Shown here in pieces: positions 10,196-21,696 of a stretch of 64,000 nucleotides of DNA. The notes below the pieces were generated by a model. That model did no database searches. It was not told where the DNA came from and saw only the letters and a program-made list of their open reading frames with translations. Positions within the stretch are counted from its first letter, which is position 1. Each line of letters opens with the position of its first letter. The translations under genes and the position numbers were made by a program. The DNA is from Scenedesmus sp. ARA3 (Eukaryota; Chlorophyta; Chlorophyceae; Sphaeropleales; Scenedesmaceae), in the NCBI GenBank assembly GCA_004335835.1, contig RWJK01001733.1, positions 100,906 through 164,905 of the forward strand, read 5' to 3'.

Positions 10196-12317
10196 GGTGG
10201 CCAGACTGTGGCAGCGCCAAGCTGCCTGTGCCTTCAAATGACTCATGAAAATGATGGTGGTGTTGTGGGTCCTCTGACAGAGCCAGGGAGCTTGCAGAGT
10301 CATACACGGGCGGGCCATGCTCGCGCGTCACCTGCACCTGTGTGTTGAAGCCGTGCAGAGAAGCAAGCAGAGCATGCACTGCTGTGTCAGAGCTGTATCG
10401 CAGCAGTCTTGCAATCACTCCACCAACAGGGCATGGCCTCACTTAGGCACGGCAGCCATGTGTGCTTGTAAGACAGACAGCACTCCCAGCAGCTGCTGCC
10501 ACCCCAACACGATCCCACTGCTGCTTGCAGGACAGCTGCTGCTTGCAGGACAGCCACCGACCGCTTGCAGGACTCATGGGACATGCAATATGAACCTTGT
10601 GTAAAGCAGTCGCCGGCTTCAACATCAAACAGCACAGGATGCTTGCAGAGCAAACGGCAGCAGCAGCGCTCAGCGCAACCTCACCGCATACTCCCGGCTC
10701 GCCACTGTTGACTCCAGCACGCTCGCGCGCAGCTTCAGCATCTCATTCTCTGCAGCCAGCAGCTGCAGCTGGCCCAGCTTGCCTTCTAGCTCTGCTTCTA
10801 AGCCCCCCATGAGGCCACGCTGCCGCTGCCTGTGGTGGCAGTACACAGTGGTACGAAATCATGAGTCGTGTTACAAGAAAAATGAGCAGCTGCAGCTGGC
10901 CCAGATTGCCTTCCAACTCAGCCTCCAGGCCAGCCACCAGGCCGCGCTGTCGCTGCCTGCAGGAAAGTCAAACGTGAGTCATCTTACACTGATACCTGAT
11001 GATTACGCTAGAGCAGGTGGGGCGAAAGTTATTGAAGAGTCATTAGTACGCTGGAGGCAGCAACCTATTCTTGATAGAATGGCCAACGGATGGCGTGGCC
11101 ACACTTCTCACCTGTTGCCGAAGTTGCCCCATCCCCAACCCCACCACAGCGTGCTTATCAGACGCAACAAGCTAATGCATCGCGACAAGCTAATGCATCG
11201 CGAAGGGATTTGCAGCTGCATGTAGTCTTAAAGACATAAGGGAGCTGCAGGCATACGTGCTTCACATGTCCTGCAAAGCCCTGCTGCCTGCCCGCCTCAC
11301 CCACCTGTAGCGCCGCGATGCATCACCAGACTTTGTGAGCGGCTTGCCAGTAGCTGCAGACACGTTGCCGCCGTGCTTGCCGCTGCCACTGCTGCTGCGT
11401 GGCTTGCTGCGCTTCTCAGCAGCAGGGCCAACACCAGATCCAGCAGCAGCAGATGCCGCAGGTGCTGTGCTGCTGAAGTGTACGTGCACTGGCGGCGGAG
11501 ACGCTACAAGCTGCGGCTGCAGCAGCTGCCCAGGTTGCGGCATGCTGCCAAAGGCCAGCGGTGCTGGTGCGCCAGGGGCCAGGGGCCAGGGGCCTTGGCT
11601 CATGCTGCCAAATCCAGCAGTGGTTGCTGCCGGGGAGGCTGGCAGTGGGAACTGCTGGCTCTGCTGGTGCTGGTGCTGCTGCATGAGCTGCTGCGGCAGC
11701 ATGTGCGCCAGTGGCAGCTGCTGAAGTTGTTGCTGTTGCTGCCGCTGCTGCTGCTGCTGTTGTTGTTGCTGCTGTTGTTGCTCCAACAGCAGCTGAACTG
11801 ACAGCTGCTGCTGCTGTTGCTGCAGCGGCAGCAACAGCTGCGGCTGAGGCCGCACCTGCTGCGGTTCCTGCAGCAGGGGCATGCTCAGGCCCAGGCCCAA
11901 GTTTGACTCGTGTGCCTGCTGCAAAACACCAGCTGCTGGAGGCTGACTTGCAGCGAACAGCAGCTGCTGTTGTTGCTGAAACATCATCAGCTCCTGGTTC
12001 AGGCCATACTGGGGCATCCCAAGATTAGCTGCATGCGCTGCTGCTTGGTTGCTGTTCCCCTGCTGCTGCCAGGCACCAGGTAGAGAGAGAAACGCGCCCG
12101 CTGGCGCAGTAGAAGCCTCCATAGTACTCATGAAGTCATGAAGTTGATTGCCAGCACCCCACGTAGCGACTTCGACCTGGTTACGTGATGTAATGTAATC
12201 AGCCTGCGGGAACACCACCCCTAAGGACCCCGCCAGTTCTGCGTCATGCGGAAAGGAGAACGCTCCGGGTCCACTTTGCACAAGACCCAACCAGCTGCTA
12301 CCACCCGGGATGTCCAT
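8301..12317 (-). CDS. bZIP-like transcription regulator, Gln/Ala-rich, 5 exons
   Basis: Exons 12317-11305, 10829-10685, 10337-9587, 9270-9161 and 8768-8301 give 828 residues in frame (exon 3 could start 6 bases later). Residues 1-330 are rich in Gln, with long poly-Gln, and carry Ser/Gly/Lys near the end. A basic stretch SRRYRQRQRG follows across the exon 1/2 join, then a zipper with leucines at heptad spacing (GLEAELEGKLGQLQLL, AENEMLKLRASVLES). The invariant bZIP Asn appears replaced by Asp, so DNA binding is inferred. Exon 3 has poly-Ala and poly-His tracts with two helical segments (EMSVADIVQHFRLFVKELSD; LQQLTERCRYMFRLA). The C-terminal part is helical and unrecognised. An extra truncated copy of the exon 2 start in intron 1 would shift the frame if used. 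Known algal bZIP proteins have a similar layout. Confidence 0.7.
10885..10956 (-). repeat. Decoy copy of the start of bZIP-like exon 2
   Basis: It follows its own TGCAG acceptor and encodes nearly the same basic/zipper start as the true exon at 10829 (EGNLGQLQLL versus EGKLGQLQLL). It then breaks off into unrelated sequence. Reading through both copies changes frame, so this copy must be spliced out. Confidence 0.85.
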
Positions 12318-13078
12318 CGCATATCACAAGCCTGAATACAAGGCAGCAGCGTATGCACGAATACTTCGTGTCAACTTCAAAATTCGTCATACACCTTCTA
12401 CTTCAACGTAGGCACTCGTCTGCTCAGCACCTGGGTCGTAGACTGCCTCTTGCAAAATGGCGACTGTAACTGTCAGTGGGGTTCAGCAGGGCTATCTCGC
12501 AAGAGCTGAACGTCCATCCGCTGCCATACAGCTGCAACAGACGCCCCTACTGTCTCTGTTTCGTGCCTGGCAAGAACGCCTGCGCTGTCTCCCTGCAGGA
12601 CCCTCTTACTGAGAGCAGATGCTCTCTGTCTACCGGACAGAGCCTCAGGCCAGGCCGGCCGCATCCCGAGCTGGATAACATCATTAGGAGTTCTTATGAG
12701 TTGCAAGAAAGATAGGAGTTGCAGGATAGATGATTGAACACTAAATGCACGCATCTCTGCAATGCCGCACACCCCAACACCACCGCGGCATCCACAGCAG
12801 GGGTCGCCAGCATATGCATCACACCTGCCATGCAACATACATGGGCGAACTCCATTGCAGGGCTGGCAACGCGTGTTAATGCCCAAAAAGCCTGTGCACA
12901 TGCTTCCTCATGATGACACGGCCACTCACGGCTGCAGCCGCGGCAAGCGCGCTGGCATGCATGTTCACCAAGCTCTAGCTGTATCGACAACCGACCAACA
13001 AGATGGTGTGCACAACTGGTTCATTATACACGCCAGATGACACATCGCCAATGCCAGCTGGCATCAATCCAGCTGCGG
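12318..13078. other. Upstream region of the bZIP-like gene and 3' flank of WDR75
   Basis: No gene recognised. The part from about 12740 to 13078 is C/A-rich on the plus strand, as expected for a minus-strand 3' untranslated region. The part next to 12317 should hold the bZIP-like gene's promoter; no TATA box is clear. Confidence 0.45.
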
Positions 13079-15670
13079 TCAGCGCCTGTCAGCGCCAATC
13101 AGCAGCTCCAGCAGGGTCGGGCACAGCGTGCTGGGTGCAGGCAGCACATGCGACGGCGCATCAAACAGCTGCGCCACTGCTGCCTTCACCGCAGCCTCCG
13201 CTGCAGCAGCGCCAGCCGCACCGCCTGCTGCTGCTGCTGCCGGCGGCTGCTCAAACTTGCCAAACATCGCCTCAAGTGCTGACTCATCGCCCCCTGCTGC
13301 CAGCTCAGCTTCCATCGCTGCTCTTGTGCCAGACGGCACTGCGGCATCACCTGCTGCTGCTGCTGCTGCCGCATCGCTGCTGCCAGCTTCTGCTGCTGCA
13401 CTTGCTGGTATGAGCCGCGTGTACCGCCTGTCATCTGTTAGAACCAGCAACTGTGACATGCGCTGCTGCTGCTGGGTGGCGGCTGCACCCTTGCTGCTGC
13501 TGCTGCTGCTGCTGTGTAAGAACAGCAGGCTACCAGGGCTGCTGTCTGGCACTGCTGCAGCAAACAGTGGTGAAGGGTTTGCTGGGCTAAACACCACAAC
13601 CAGCCCTTGCTGCTTGACACCCTGCTGCTGCTTGTCTGCTTCCTGCTGCTGCTGCTGCTGCTGCTGCTTTTGCTGCTTCCCACCCCCCTGCTGCTGGTGT
13701 TGCTGGTCTTGCTGCTCAGCAGCAGCACTGCCGTCTGCTGCTGCACCTGCTGCGCTGCTGCTGCTGCTGCTGCTGGCTAGCGCTGGCACGCCTACTGCAA
13801 ACAGTGGATAAGCAGGATCTACAGCTAAGCTGCACACCGGCAGGTTGCAGTACCAGCTGACAGCACCATTCAGCAAGTCCCACACAACTACACTGCTGCC
13901 CCAGCTGCCCTGTGCCTGATCCTGCTGCTGCTGCTGAGCGCTACCATCTGCTGCTGCTGCTGCTGCTGCCGCTGGATCGCCGCCGCCAACCAGCCCGACT
14001 AGGTGTGGGCTGTTGTGCACAAAGTTCAGCTGCCGCAAGCTACCGCCGCTGCTGCTGCATTCTGCAGGGCACACCAGCGTCCCCACCAGTGCATTCTCAT
14101 ATGGATCCCATAAAGTAGCTGTAGCGCCAGCTGCTACAGCCAGCAGGGACCCATCCTGGCTGAAGCTACAGCCGTTCAAACCTAAACCCTTATACCCTCC
14201 CACTGCACTGCAGCGCCAGTGCCGTGCCGGCTCTGCTACAGCCTCACTGCTGCTGCTGCTGGGCTTGTGCTGTGCAGCAGCAGCTTTGCTACGCTGCCAT
14301 ACCTTGAACTCGCCTTCGCTGCCGGTAGTAACAGCCATATGCTGAGTAGGGTGGCAGCACAGGCCAGTGACGACGCCCCTGTGTGGCGCATCAGCGCTGG
14401 TGTTCAGGGAGTAAGGCACGCCGCTGCTAGCCACCTGGCTGCTGCTGCTGCAGTCCCAGAACCGCAACGTGGACTCCGCTGCTGCTGCTGCTGCTGTGCT
14501 GTGTAAGCCGCCTGTAGCTGGCCGCACATCCACTGTGATAAGGGACTGGCCATCGCCTGTAAATGCTTGCAGGACAACTGCCTGAGTGAGCGGTGCTGCT
14601 GCCGCGCCTGTTGCTGCCGCTGCTGCGTGGTTGCTTGCTGCCTCGGTGAGGCTCACAGGGTTGCGAGGTGACACCTGTGAGCAGGGAGGAAAAGCAGCAG
14701 CATTTCAGGTAAGTCCAGGGGTGCATTGATGTTTTGACCAAGGCGGGTGTGACATATCGTGCGTCTGACCTGCAAAGGCAGTGGTGTGATATGTGCGGGT
14801 ATAAGACACTGCTGGAAGCATGAGACGCCAGCGACACCTGCAATCACCGGTACTCACGCCCACAAACAAGGTACTGCAGCACACACATATACAATCAGCA
14901 TCCCAGACTAGAGGCCCACACCGCCCTCACCTGCAGCCGCGCCACATGCCTGTCCCTCGCCACGTCAAAGAACTGCAGGTTGGCATGCTCAGCAGGCAGC
15001 ACCAAGTCCCCGCTGCCAGGCTGCAGCACCACCCCAGCAGGGCTGCTGGCGGCTGCCGCACACCATCCAACAAACACCTTGCAAGCACCCCATCCACATG
15101 AAGAATGACGCCATAACAAGTACAGATCTCACATCAACTCCACGGTCTTGAGAAACCCCAAACCGCCCCTACCTGCAGCCGCGCCACATGCCGGTCCCTC
15201 GCCACATCAAAGAACTGCAGGTTGGCATGCTCAGCAGGCAGCACCAAATGCCCACTGCCGGGCTGCAGCACCACCCCTGCAGGGCTGCTCGCGGCTGCGC
15301 TGCAGCAGCAGCCGTAGCCGGCGGCTGCCAGTGCTGCTGCTGCTGGCGGCGGCCGCAGCCCGTGGATTGAGAGCTCCACTGACATGGCTGCTGTGTTCAC
15401 CAGCCGCACTGTGTTGTCTGACTGGGCAACGAAGAACCTGTCGCGATACAAGATGACAGTTTCCAAAAGACAGAGCAGTCAGGCACAGCATGTTAGCAGC
15501 AGCTCGTGTGACTTGGAAGCAAAAGTGCATGCAGGTCGGCTGACAGTCCAACGAAGGATTCACGCTTGCTGCTCTACAGCCAACCACAACATCAAAGACA
15601 GCCGCACAGGACATGTCATCAAAGCACAGTTTCACCATCCAGACAGGGTTCCATGCATTATTTGAACGAG

Positions 15671-15717
<47 letters not shown>

Positions 15718-18090
15718 GCGGCGCTCTTTCACCTTGCGGGGTCAGCCCTGCTGGTGGTGATGCCACACAGTGGGCCGCCCAGACGGGGCAGGTAGGTGCG
15801 CTTGTTGCTGGGCAGGGCCCACATCACCTGCAGCAGTAGCAGCAGCAGCACCAGGTTTGAGCCAGCATGGCAACAAGGCATCAAGACGCACGATATCATG
15901 TAACACGGGGCAACAGAGCAGGGCAGCAGTCGCGCACCTCCAGCACTACTTGTTCCTCATACACCTTGCTGATGCAGCGGTGTATAAAATGACAGCCAGC
16001 CACCGCCACCTCCACATCATCACTAAACAACAACCAGCAAGGCAGCAGCAGGCTTGGCATCTTGCTGTCACACTCACCAGCACTCCCTCCTGGCCCCCAG
16101 ACAGCAGCTGGGAGCCGTCCATACTGAAGCACAGCGCCCCCACTGCATGTGCATGCCAGTGCACAGTCGTGCAAGCAGGCAGCCGCACAGCCAGCCCATC
16201 TGCTGCAACCCCTCCTGCAAGCCCTGCTGCTTCCTCTACTGCTGCTGCTGCCAGCGCTGCTGTGGCCGAGATGGGTGCCGCACTGCTGCTGCTGCTGCTG
16301 CCGCTGGCGCTGCTGGCCCATTGCGCGAGGGCGCGTGGGAAGTCGTGCCAGATGAGGATGCGGCCTGAAGCATCACCTGCTGCGATGATGCTGTCGCTGG
16401 CGTCAAACGCTGCGCACTGCGGGAGTAAGCAGCAAAATGGTGCAGCAGATGTGAGCAGGGTGACGTGTTTGGTTGTACGCAGATTTGTAACATGCCACAG
16501 CAACTCCGCGCTGGCATGTTGAATCAGCAGGCACCAAGGACGTTGCAGGTGTTTCACGGCAACAGCGTGCCTGCTCCGCTGTGGTGATGCAACAACACGC
16601 TACCTGACCCTCCACCCCAGCGCTTGCCTGTGCTATCACATGCAGTATGCATCTAGTGAAGCTCAACTCACCGTGTAGGGCTTGGTGTGGGGCAGGTTGA
16701 GCGGCTTAGCGCGGCGCCCCGCTGCGCTGCTGCCTGCCGCCCACACAAATAAGCTGTTGCGGTCAACGGCTGCCACGTGTTGACCAGAAGCACTTATGAC
16801 CAGCCGGCCTGCCTTGCTGACTTTGACCCGGCCTGGGGCCTCCTCGCCAGAGGGCAGCTGGTAGGGGATCACCTGTTGTGTTATAAATTGTTACAAAAGT
16901 GTTATATGATTTGGTACAAATGTGTTATGAGAGGTAAGGCAGCACCAAGGTGAGCATGATTTGAATGGGCTGGCATGGGCTGGCGGTGGTTGCTGCTTTT
17001 CTACACCATAAACTGATGTACTGATACAGCCAGCAGGTTCTAGTTGACGAGCAGCTAGCCTGGTTGCGACTTTTGTGGGTCCACCAACAGGCAGAGCGCA
17101 ACCAAGCAGCAAGGTAGCCGCCTTGCAGCTAGCCGCGCAGCAACACCTGCTACATGCTGCACAGGATGCGCAGCCAAGGCCCAGCATGCTACTGTAGTGC
17201 AAACAGATGTCACCAGCTGCCATCTAGTCAGTGACACCATATCACTGAAATGTTACTGACATCGTGTCATTTCTGCTCACCCTGCCTGACTGGCCCCGCC
17301 TGTAGTGCACTGACACATACGCCAGGCCCGCCTGCTTGCTGTACACCTGCGTTTGCAGAGCAGACACCACAGTCTCAGCTCATGCTACCAATCGATTCTT
17401 GCCGCAATCGCTGCAAGAAGGCCAGCTGCAAAGCGCAGCAGCAGGAGTTCTTTGGTGTGTTTGGTGTTATGTTTTGTAAGCCGCTGCTGTGGCAGCGCAC
17501 CATTGACTCGATGGGCTGCCCAATGGTCCATGTCTGCAGCGAAGCGCCCTCCTGAATGTCCCACTGCCGCAGCGTGCCATCCAGCGAGCTGCTCAGCACC
17601 TGCAGATGAATGACAGACAATAAAACATGCACAGGGTTCAGATATATGTGTTGAAGATACCACTGCTAGAGGACCTCTTGCTAGACTGCACTGCACGCTG
17701 TGTGTCAGGAGCCCTCAGGCATTGAAGAACATGAAATCCTTGTGGAAGAAGTGCAGCATGGCTGCCTCACAGCACCTTCCTGCATCTGCTGAAATGGCAG
17801 AAAACATCAAGTGCGTGGCTCTAAGCTGAAGAAAAAAGCGGCAGCCTGGCATGGTGGGCTTGCAGGAGCCTGCTGCCAGACTGACGACTGCTGCTCACCA
17901 GCTTGCTGCTGCCAGAGTCCATCTGGGCAACTGACGTGACCTCCGCCTCATGGCCCCTCAGAGTAGCTATATGTTCCCCGCTCTTTGAGCTGTACACGCG
18001 GATATCGTTGCCACAGGGTGCCAGCAGCAGCCTGCCATCTGCAGTGTAGCACAGCGGCCTCTTTGTAATGATGCCACCGTGCAGCGCCAT
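13079..18090 (-). CDS. WDR75: WD-repeat protein WDR75/UTP17 (NAN1), 7 exons
   Basis: Exons 18090-17899, 17599-17501, 16872-16672, 16416-16078, 15827-15733, 15437-15173 and 14674-13079 give 928 residues, every junction in phase. In other eukaryotes WDR75/Utp17 is a t-UTP component of the nucleolar small-subunit processome, needed for pre-rRNA transcription and 18S processing. The N-terminal propeller is clear: DIRVYSSKSGEHIATLRGH then SSSLDGTLRQWD. A later blade has HAHAVGALCFSMDGSQLLSGG, matching the human SLLSGGRESVLVEW segment. Exon 5 supplies TYLPRLGGPL, and exon 6 SDNTVRLVN. Exon 7 holds the second propeller (GEFKVWQ, CSFSQDGSLLAVAAGATATLWD) and the family's C-terminal HVLPAPSTLCPTLLELLI. 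Long Ser/Gln/Ala tracts sit in loops of exon 7. A copy of the exon 6 end lies in intron 6. Confidence 0.9.
14931..15060 (-). repeat. Intronic copy of the end of WDR75 exon 6
   Basis: About 130 bases closely matching 15173-15302, including the HVARLQ codons and a CAG/GTG donor. The copy lies 242 bases downstream in the intron. No good acceptor precedes it. Confidence 0.85.
15673..15716. repeat. (CAG/CTG)n microsatellite in WDR75 intron 5
   Basis: About 15 pure triplets, close to the exon 5 donor. In the sense of the gene it reads CTG, the opposite of most donor-side runs in this window. Confidence 0.9.
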
Positions 18091-18656
18091 GGCAGGTGTG
18101 TTCAGGATTGTTGATCGTGTATAGTTCAACCAACACAAAACAAAGTTGGGAAAATCGTGACTATACGCCGAGGCAAAATCATGAGCACGACACAGACGAA
18201 GCCGGCTGTTGCCTAGTCGCGTGGCAACTTCGCTCAACCCAAAAGAATCAGCACATCTTCCTGATCGTTTTCCGGCACACGACAGCTGCCTCAGCAGTTC
18301 GGCCGACATGACATGCGGAGTAACATGTCATGTAACTGCCAGGCCTGGGGGCCCCACAGGCTGTGGGCCACAGCAGCGCTGGCACAGCAAGCAACGGCGA
18401 CAGCCCTGAGATCAACAGGCCCCTGCTTTGTATTTTTTCGAATCATGTTTCCTCCATTGCACGGGGGATGCAGGCACAACAACGATGTTGAGGCTAAGGC
18501 ACCAGCCGCTATGACCGCATCAGTGTCGCAGCTCCCACTGTCGCACTGCAGTATTCAAGGGTTGTAACGTGCAACCACTCCACTTTACACGCGCCAGTGG
18601 AGACTCAAGCAGCAAGTCGACAGCGACGTTTCAGCCGCCACAGACACGACAGCGCG
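18091..18656. other. Upstream region of WDR75
   Basis: No gene recognised. This should hold the WDR75 promoter and 5' untranslated sequence. No clear TATA box was seen. Confidence 0.4.
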
Positions 18657-18661
18657 TTACA
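18657..18661 (-). terminator. Candidate TGTAA signal for SUFB
   Basis: Reads TGTAA in the sense of SUFB, about 690 bases past its stop. The C/A-rich plus-strand composition from 18660 to 19340 also points to a 3' untranslated region. By position only. Confidence 0.4.
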
Positions 18662-19347
18662 AATGATGCAAAGGCATGCATTGTGATGCTCAGCAGCACC
18701 GCAGCAATCACATCACAGGGCCGCTGAAGCCAGGACAACTGGCAGGCAACAGCTCTGACACCCTCACCAAACCAGCAATGAAGACACGTCAACAAATGGA
18801 TTGAGTTCCGGAACCAAGTGTTCAATCGCTACGCTGCAGCTACATATGCCGTGGAATGAGGAGCCACACAGCCGCATGTACAACTGTGTCTGCATATACT
18901 ACGGGATGGTCCTGCTGCCAGCAGCATCACACAAGGTACAGCAGCAGTTGCACTGCATACCCCACGTTTGTGCGCGTCACGGCAGAAGACACATGTGACA
19001 TATGCAATCTGCCACATGCCCTGCACGCATCACACTTGCATGGCATCATGCACGATGCACAATCCCTCCAAGCCAAGCCAGCAATCTCTCCAAGCCAAGC
19101 CAACACTCTGTCAGCTCACGATGTACTGCTCACAGGCACAGCAACACACACACGCTGCGACCATGCAGCAGCAGCACTCTCATACACTAGCACCACACTA
19201 CGCATGGTGCACACCTTGCAAACAGCCGTGCACATAACTGTCACACCACGGGCGAGCGGTGCAACCATGCCACCAAGCAGACCAAGCACCTGACATGGCG
19301 CAGGAATCAGGTGAACTGAAGCTGAGGTTAACTGAACCCTGAAGGGT
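18662..19347 (-). other. Probable 3' untranslated region of SUFB
   Basis: No gene recognised. The plus strand is C/A-rich and has a small imperfect duplication (CTCCAAGCCAAGCCA, twice, near 19067-19101). Confidence 0.45.
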
Positions 19348-20423
19348 TTAGCCCACTGAGCCTTCCAGCTTGAGGTTCATGAGCTCATTCACCTCTGCCG
19401 CAAACTCCAGCGGCAGCTCGTTGAAGACCTCCCTGCAGAAGCCTGAGATGATCATGCCCACGGCCGCCTCCGCTGCCACGCCGCGCTGCTGGAAGTAGAA
19501 GAGCTGGTCCTCGCCGATCTTGCTGGTGGACGCCTCGTGCTCCACAACAGCAGACGGCTCGCGCACCTACGCAATATGGTGAGGACAGAGTTTATCTGCG
19601 CAATGTGACGGGACCGTCAAGGTGCACACGCCGCGGCCAACAGAACAAGGCATGCTGGCAGCAGTGCGAACTGGGAGCCGCATGCTATGAGCACCTGGCT
19701 GCCGCTGCTTCTGCTGCTGCTGCTGTTGTATGTGCAAATTCCCTGTGCAAGTGCCGCTTGCCTGCCAGCCAGCCGCCGCACCTGGATGTATGGGTAGGTG
19801 TTTGCGCCGGCGTTGTCGCCAATGAGCATGCTGTCGCACTGGCTGTGGTTGCGCGCACCCTTGGCGCTCGGCTGCACCTGCGGCAGCAACAACAGAAGCG
19901 TGCCTTACAGGCTGTCAGCAGCAGCAAATATGAAGGGTGTCTGGCCATCGCCAGAGCACCAGTGCCTGAAACGTACTTGGAATGAACTGCGCACGGGCAT
20001 GCGCCACTACACACAGACTTTAAAGCACACAACATCTGCAGGCGTGCAGACACCACAATGCCGCACCTGCACCAGGCCCTTGTACGCATTGACGCTGTTG
20101 CCGGCGCTGATGCTCTTGGACACAATGCGGCTTCAAAACCTATGTCTCATACCCTGCACGAGCTGACCCAAACTGCTGCGCAACTCGACGCAGGTGTCCA
20201 TACTGCGCTAACTCAAGGCACAGGTGTCCATACTGCGCTAACTCAAGGCACATGCTTGACAACACAGCTACTCAGCCCCAAAGATCAGCAGGCGCACGCG
20301 AATCCTTCAAGGAAAAAACACAACTTGCGCAACGCGCACCTGCACCAGCCCCCTGTATGCGTTCACGCTGTTGCCGGCGCTGATGCCCTTGCTGACAATC
20401 CTGCTGCGCGTGTTCTTGCCCAC

Positions 20424-20456
<33 letters not shown>

Positions 20457-21642
20457 CATGTTGTTGGTGAGCGCGACGCTGAAGAACTGGCCCACGCTGC
20501 CGTCGCCCTTGAGCACCACGCTCGGGTACTTCCAGGTGATGGCGGAGCCGGTCTCCACCTGCAGCACATTTGTAACATAACTGTAACACTGTAACATTGT
20601 AACGTGATTTGAACGAACAAAGACATGCGATGCCCTTCAGCACCACGTTGGGGCACTTCCAGGTGATGGCACTGCCCATCTCCACCTGCAGCAGGTATTG
20701 CAGTTGTAAACAGCTACACTGAATCATGCCAACGACAACGACAACCAAGGTGTTGCTCCTCCAGTGAATTCCAAATGAATCGGCTGATGGCTGCTGCTGT
20801 TCAACTGCTTGCTGCTTGTATGCGTCAATACCAGCACCACACTGCGCCCACCTGCGTCCAGCTGATCTTTGAGTTGTCGCCGTGGCACAGCCCGCGCTTG
20901 GTCACAAAGTTGTAGATGCCGCCGCGGCCCTCCGCATCACCAGCATACCAGTTCTGCACCGTGCTGTACTTGATCTCTGCACCAGCGCCAGCTGACAGCT
21001 CCACCACAGCCGCATGAAGCTGGTTGCTGTCATATGCTGGAGCAGTGCAGCCCTCCAGGTATGACACATACGCCTCATCCTCTGCAATGATGAGTGTACG
21101 CTCAAACTGCAGACAGAAAGATGTGGATTGCAGCGCGGAAACGAAGCACCAGTGGCAGTGCTGTCAGCCATGAGGGTACACCTTGAAGGCAGCCACAACA
21201 AAACTGATGCCATTACATAGCTGAAGAACAACATGCACTTGGCTTGCTAAACAACCTGCCGATCTTCCAGCTGTCACAGGATGCTGCTGCTGCAAGCCTG
21301 CATGCATCAAGCAGCTTATGAACCGGCCGACACCACCACCGCTGTTGCTGCTGCCGCTGCTGCCCCGCTGCTGCCTTCCTGCTGCCAATTACTGCCCTGC
21401 TGCTGCTGACTACTGCCCTGCTGCCGCTTTGGTGCTGCTCCTGCTGCTGCCCTGCTGTTGATTTGCACTGTCTCCACAGGCTGCACCTGGCCTGTCTTGC
21501 TGAAATTGATCGTGCTGCCCTGCCCCGCTACTGCTGCAGCCCAGCCGCACCTGCCCTACTCCTGCTGCCCTGCTGCTGCTGCTGCTGCTGCTCTGCACTG
21601 CCACAAGTGGCCGCACCTGACCGGTCTCGCTGACTTTGATCA

Positions 21643-21696
<54 letters not shown>

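Noticed and set aside
13128..13811. 227-codon plus-strand open frame
   Set aside because: Antisense shadow of WDR75 exon 7, low-complexity only.
14168..14190. Telomere-like CCTAAACCC
   Set aside because: A short chance match inside WDR75 coding sequence.
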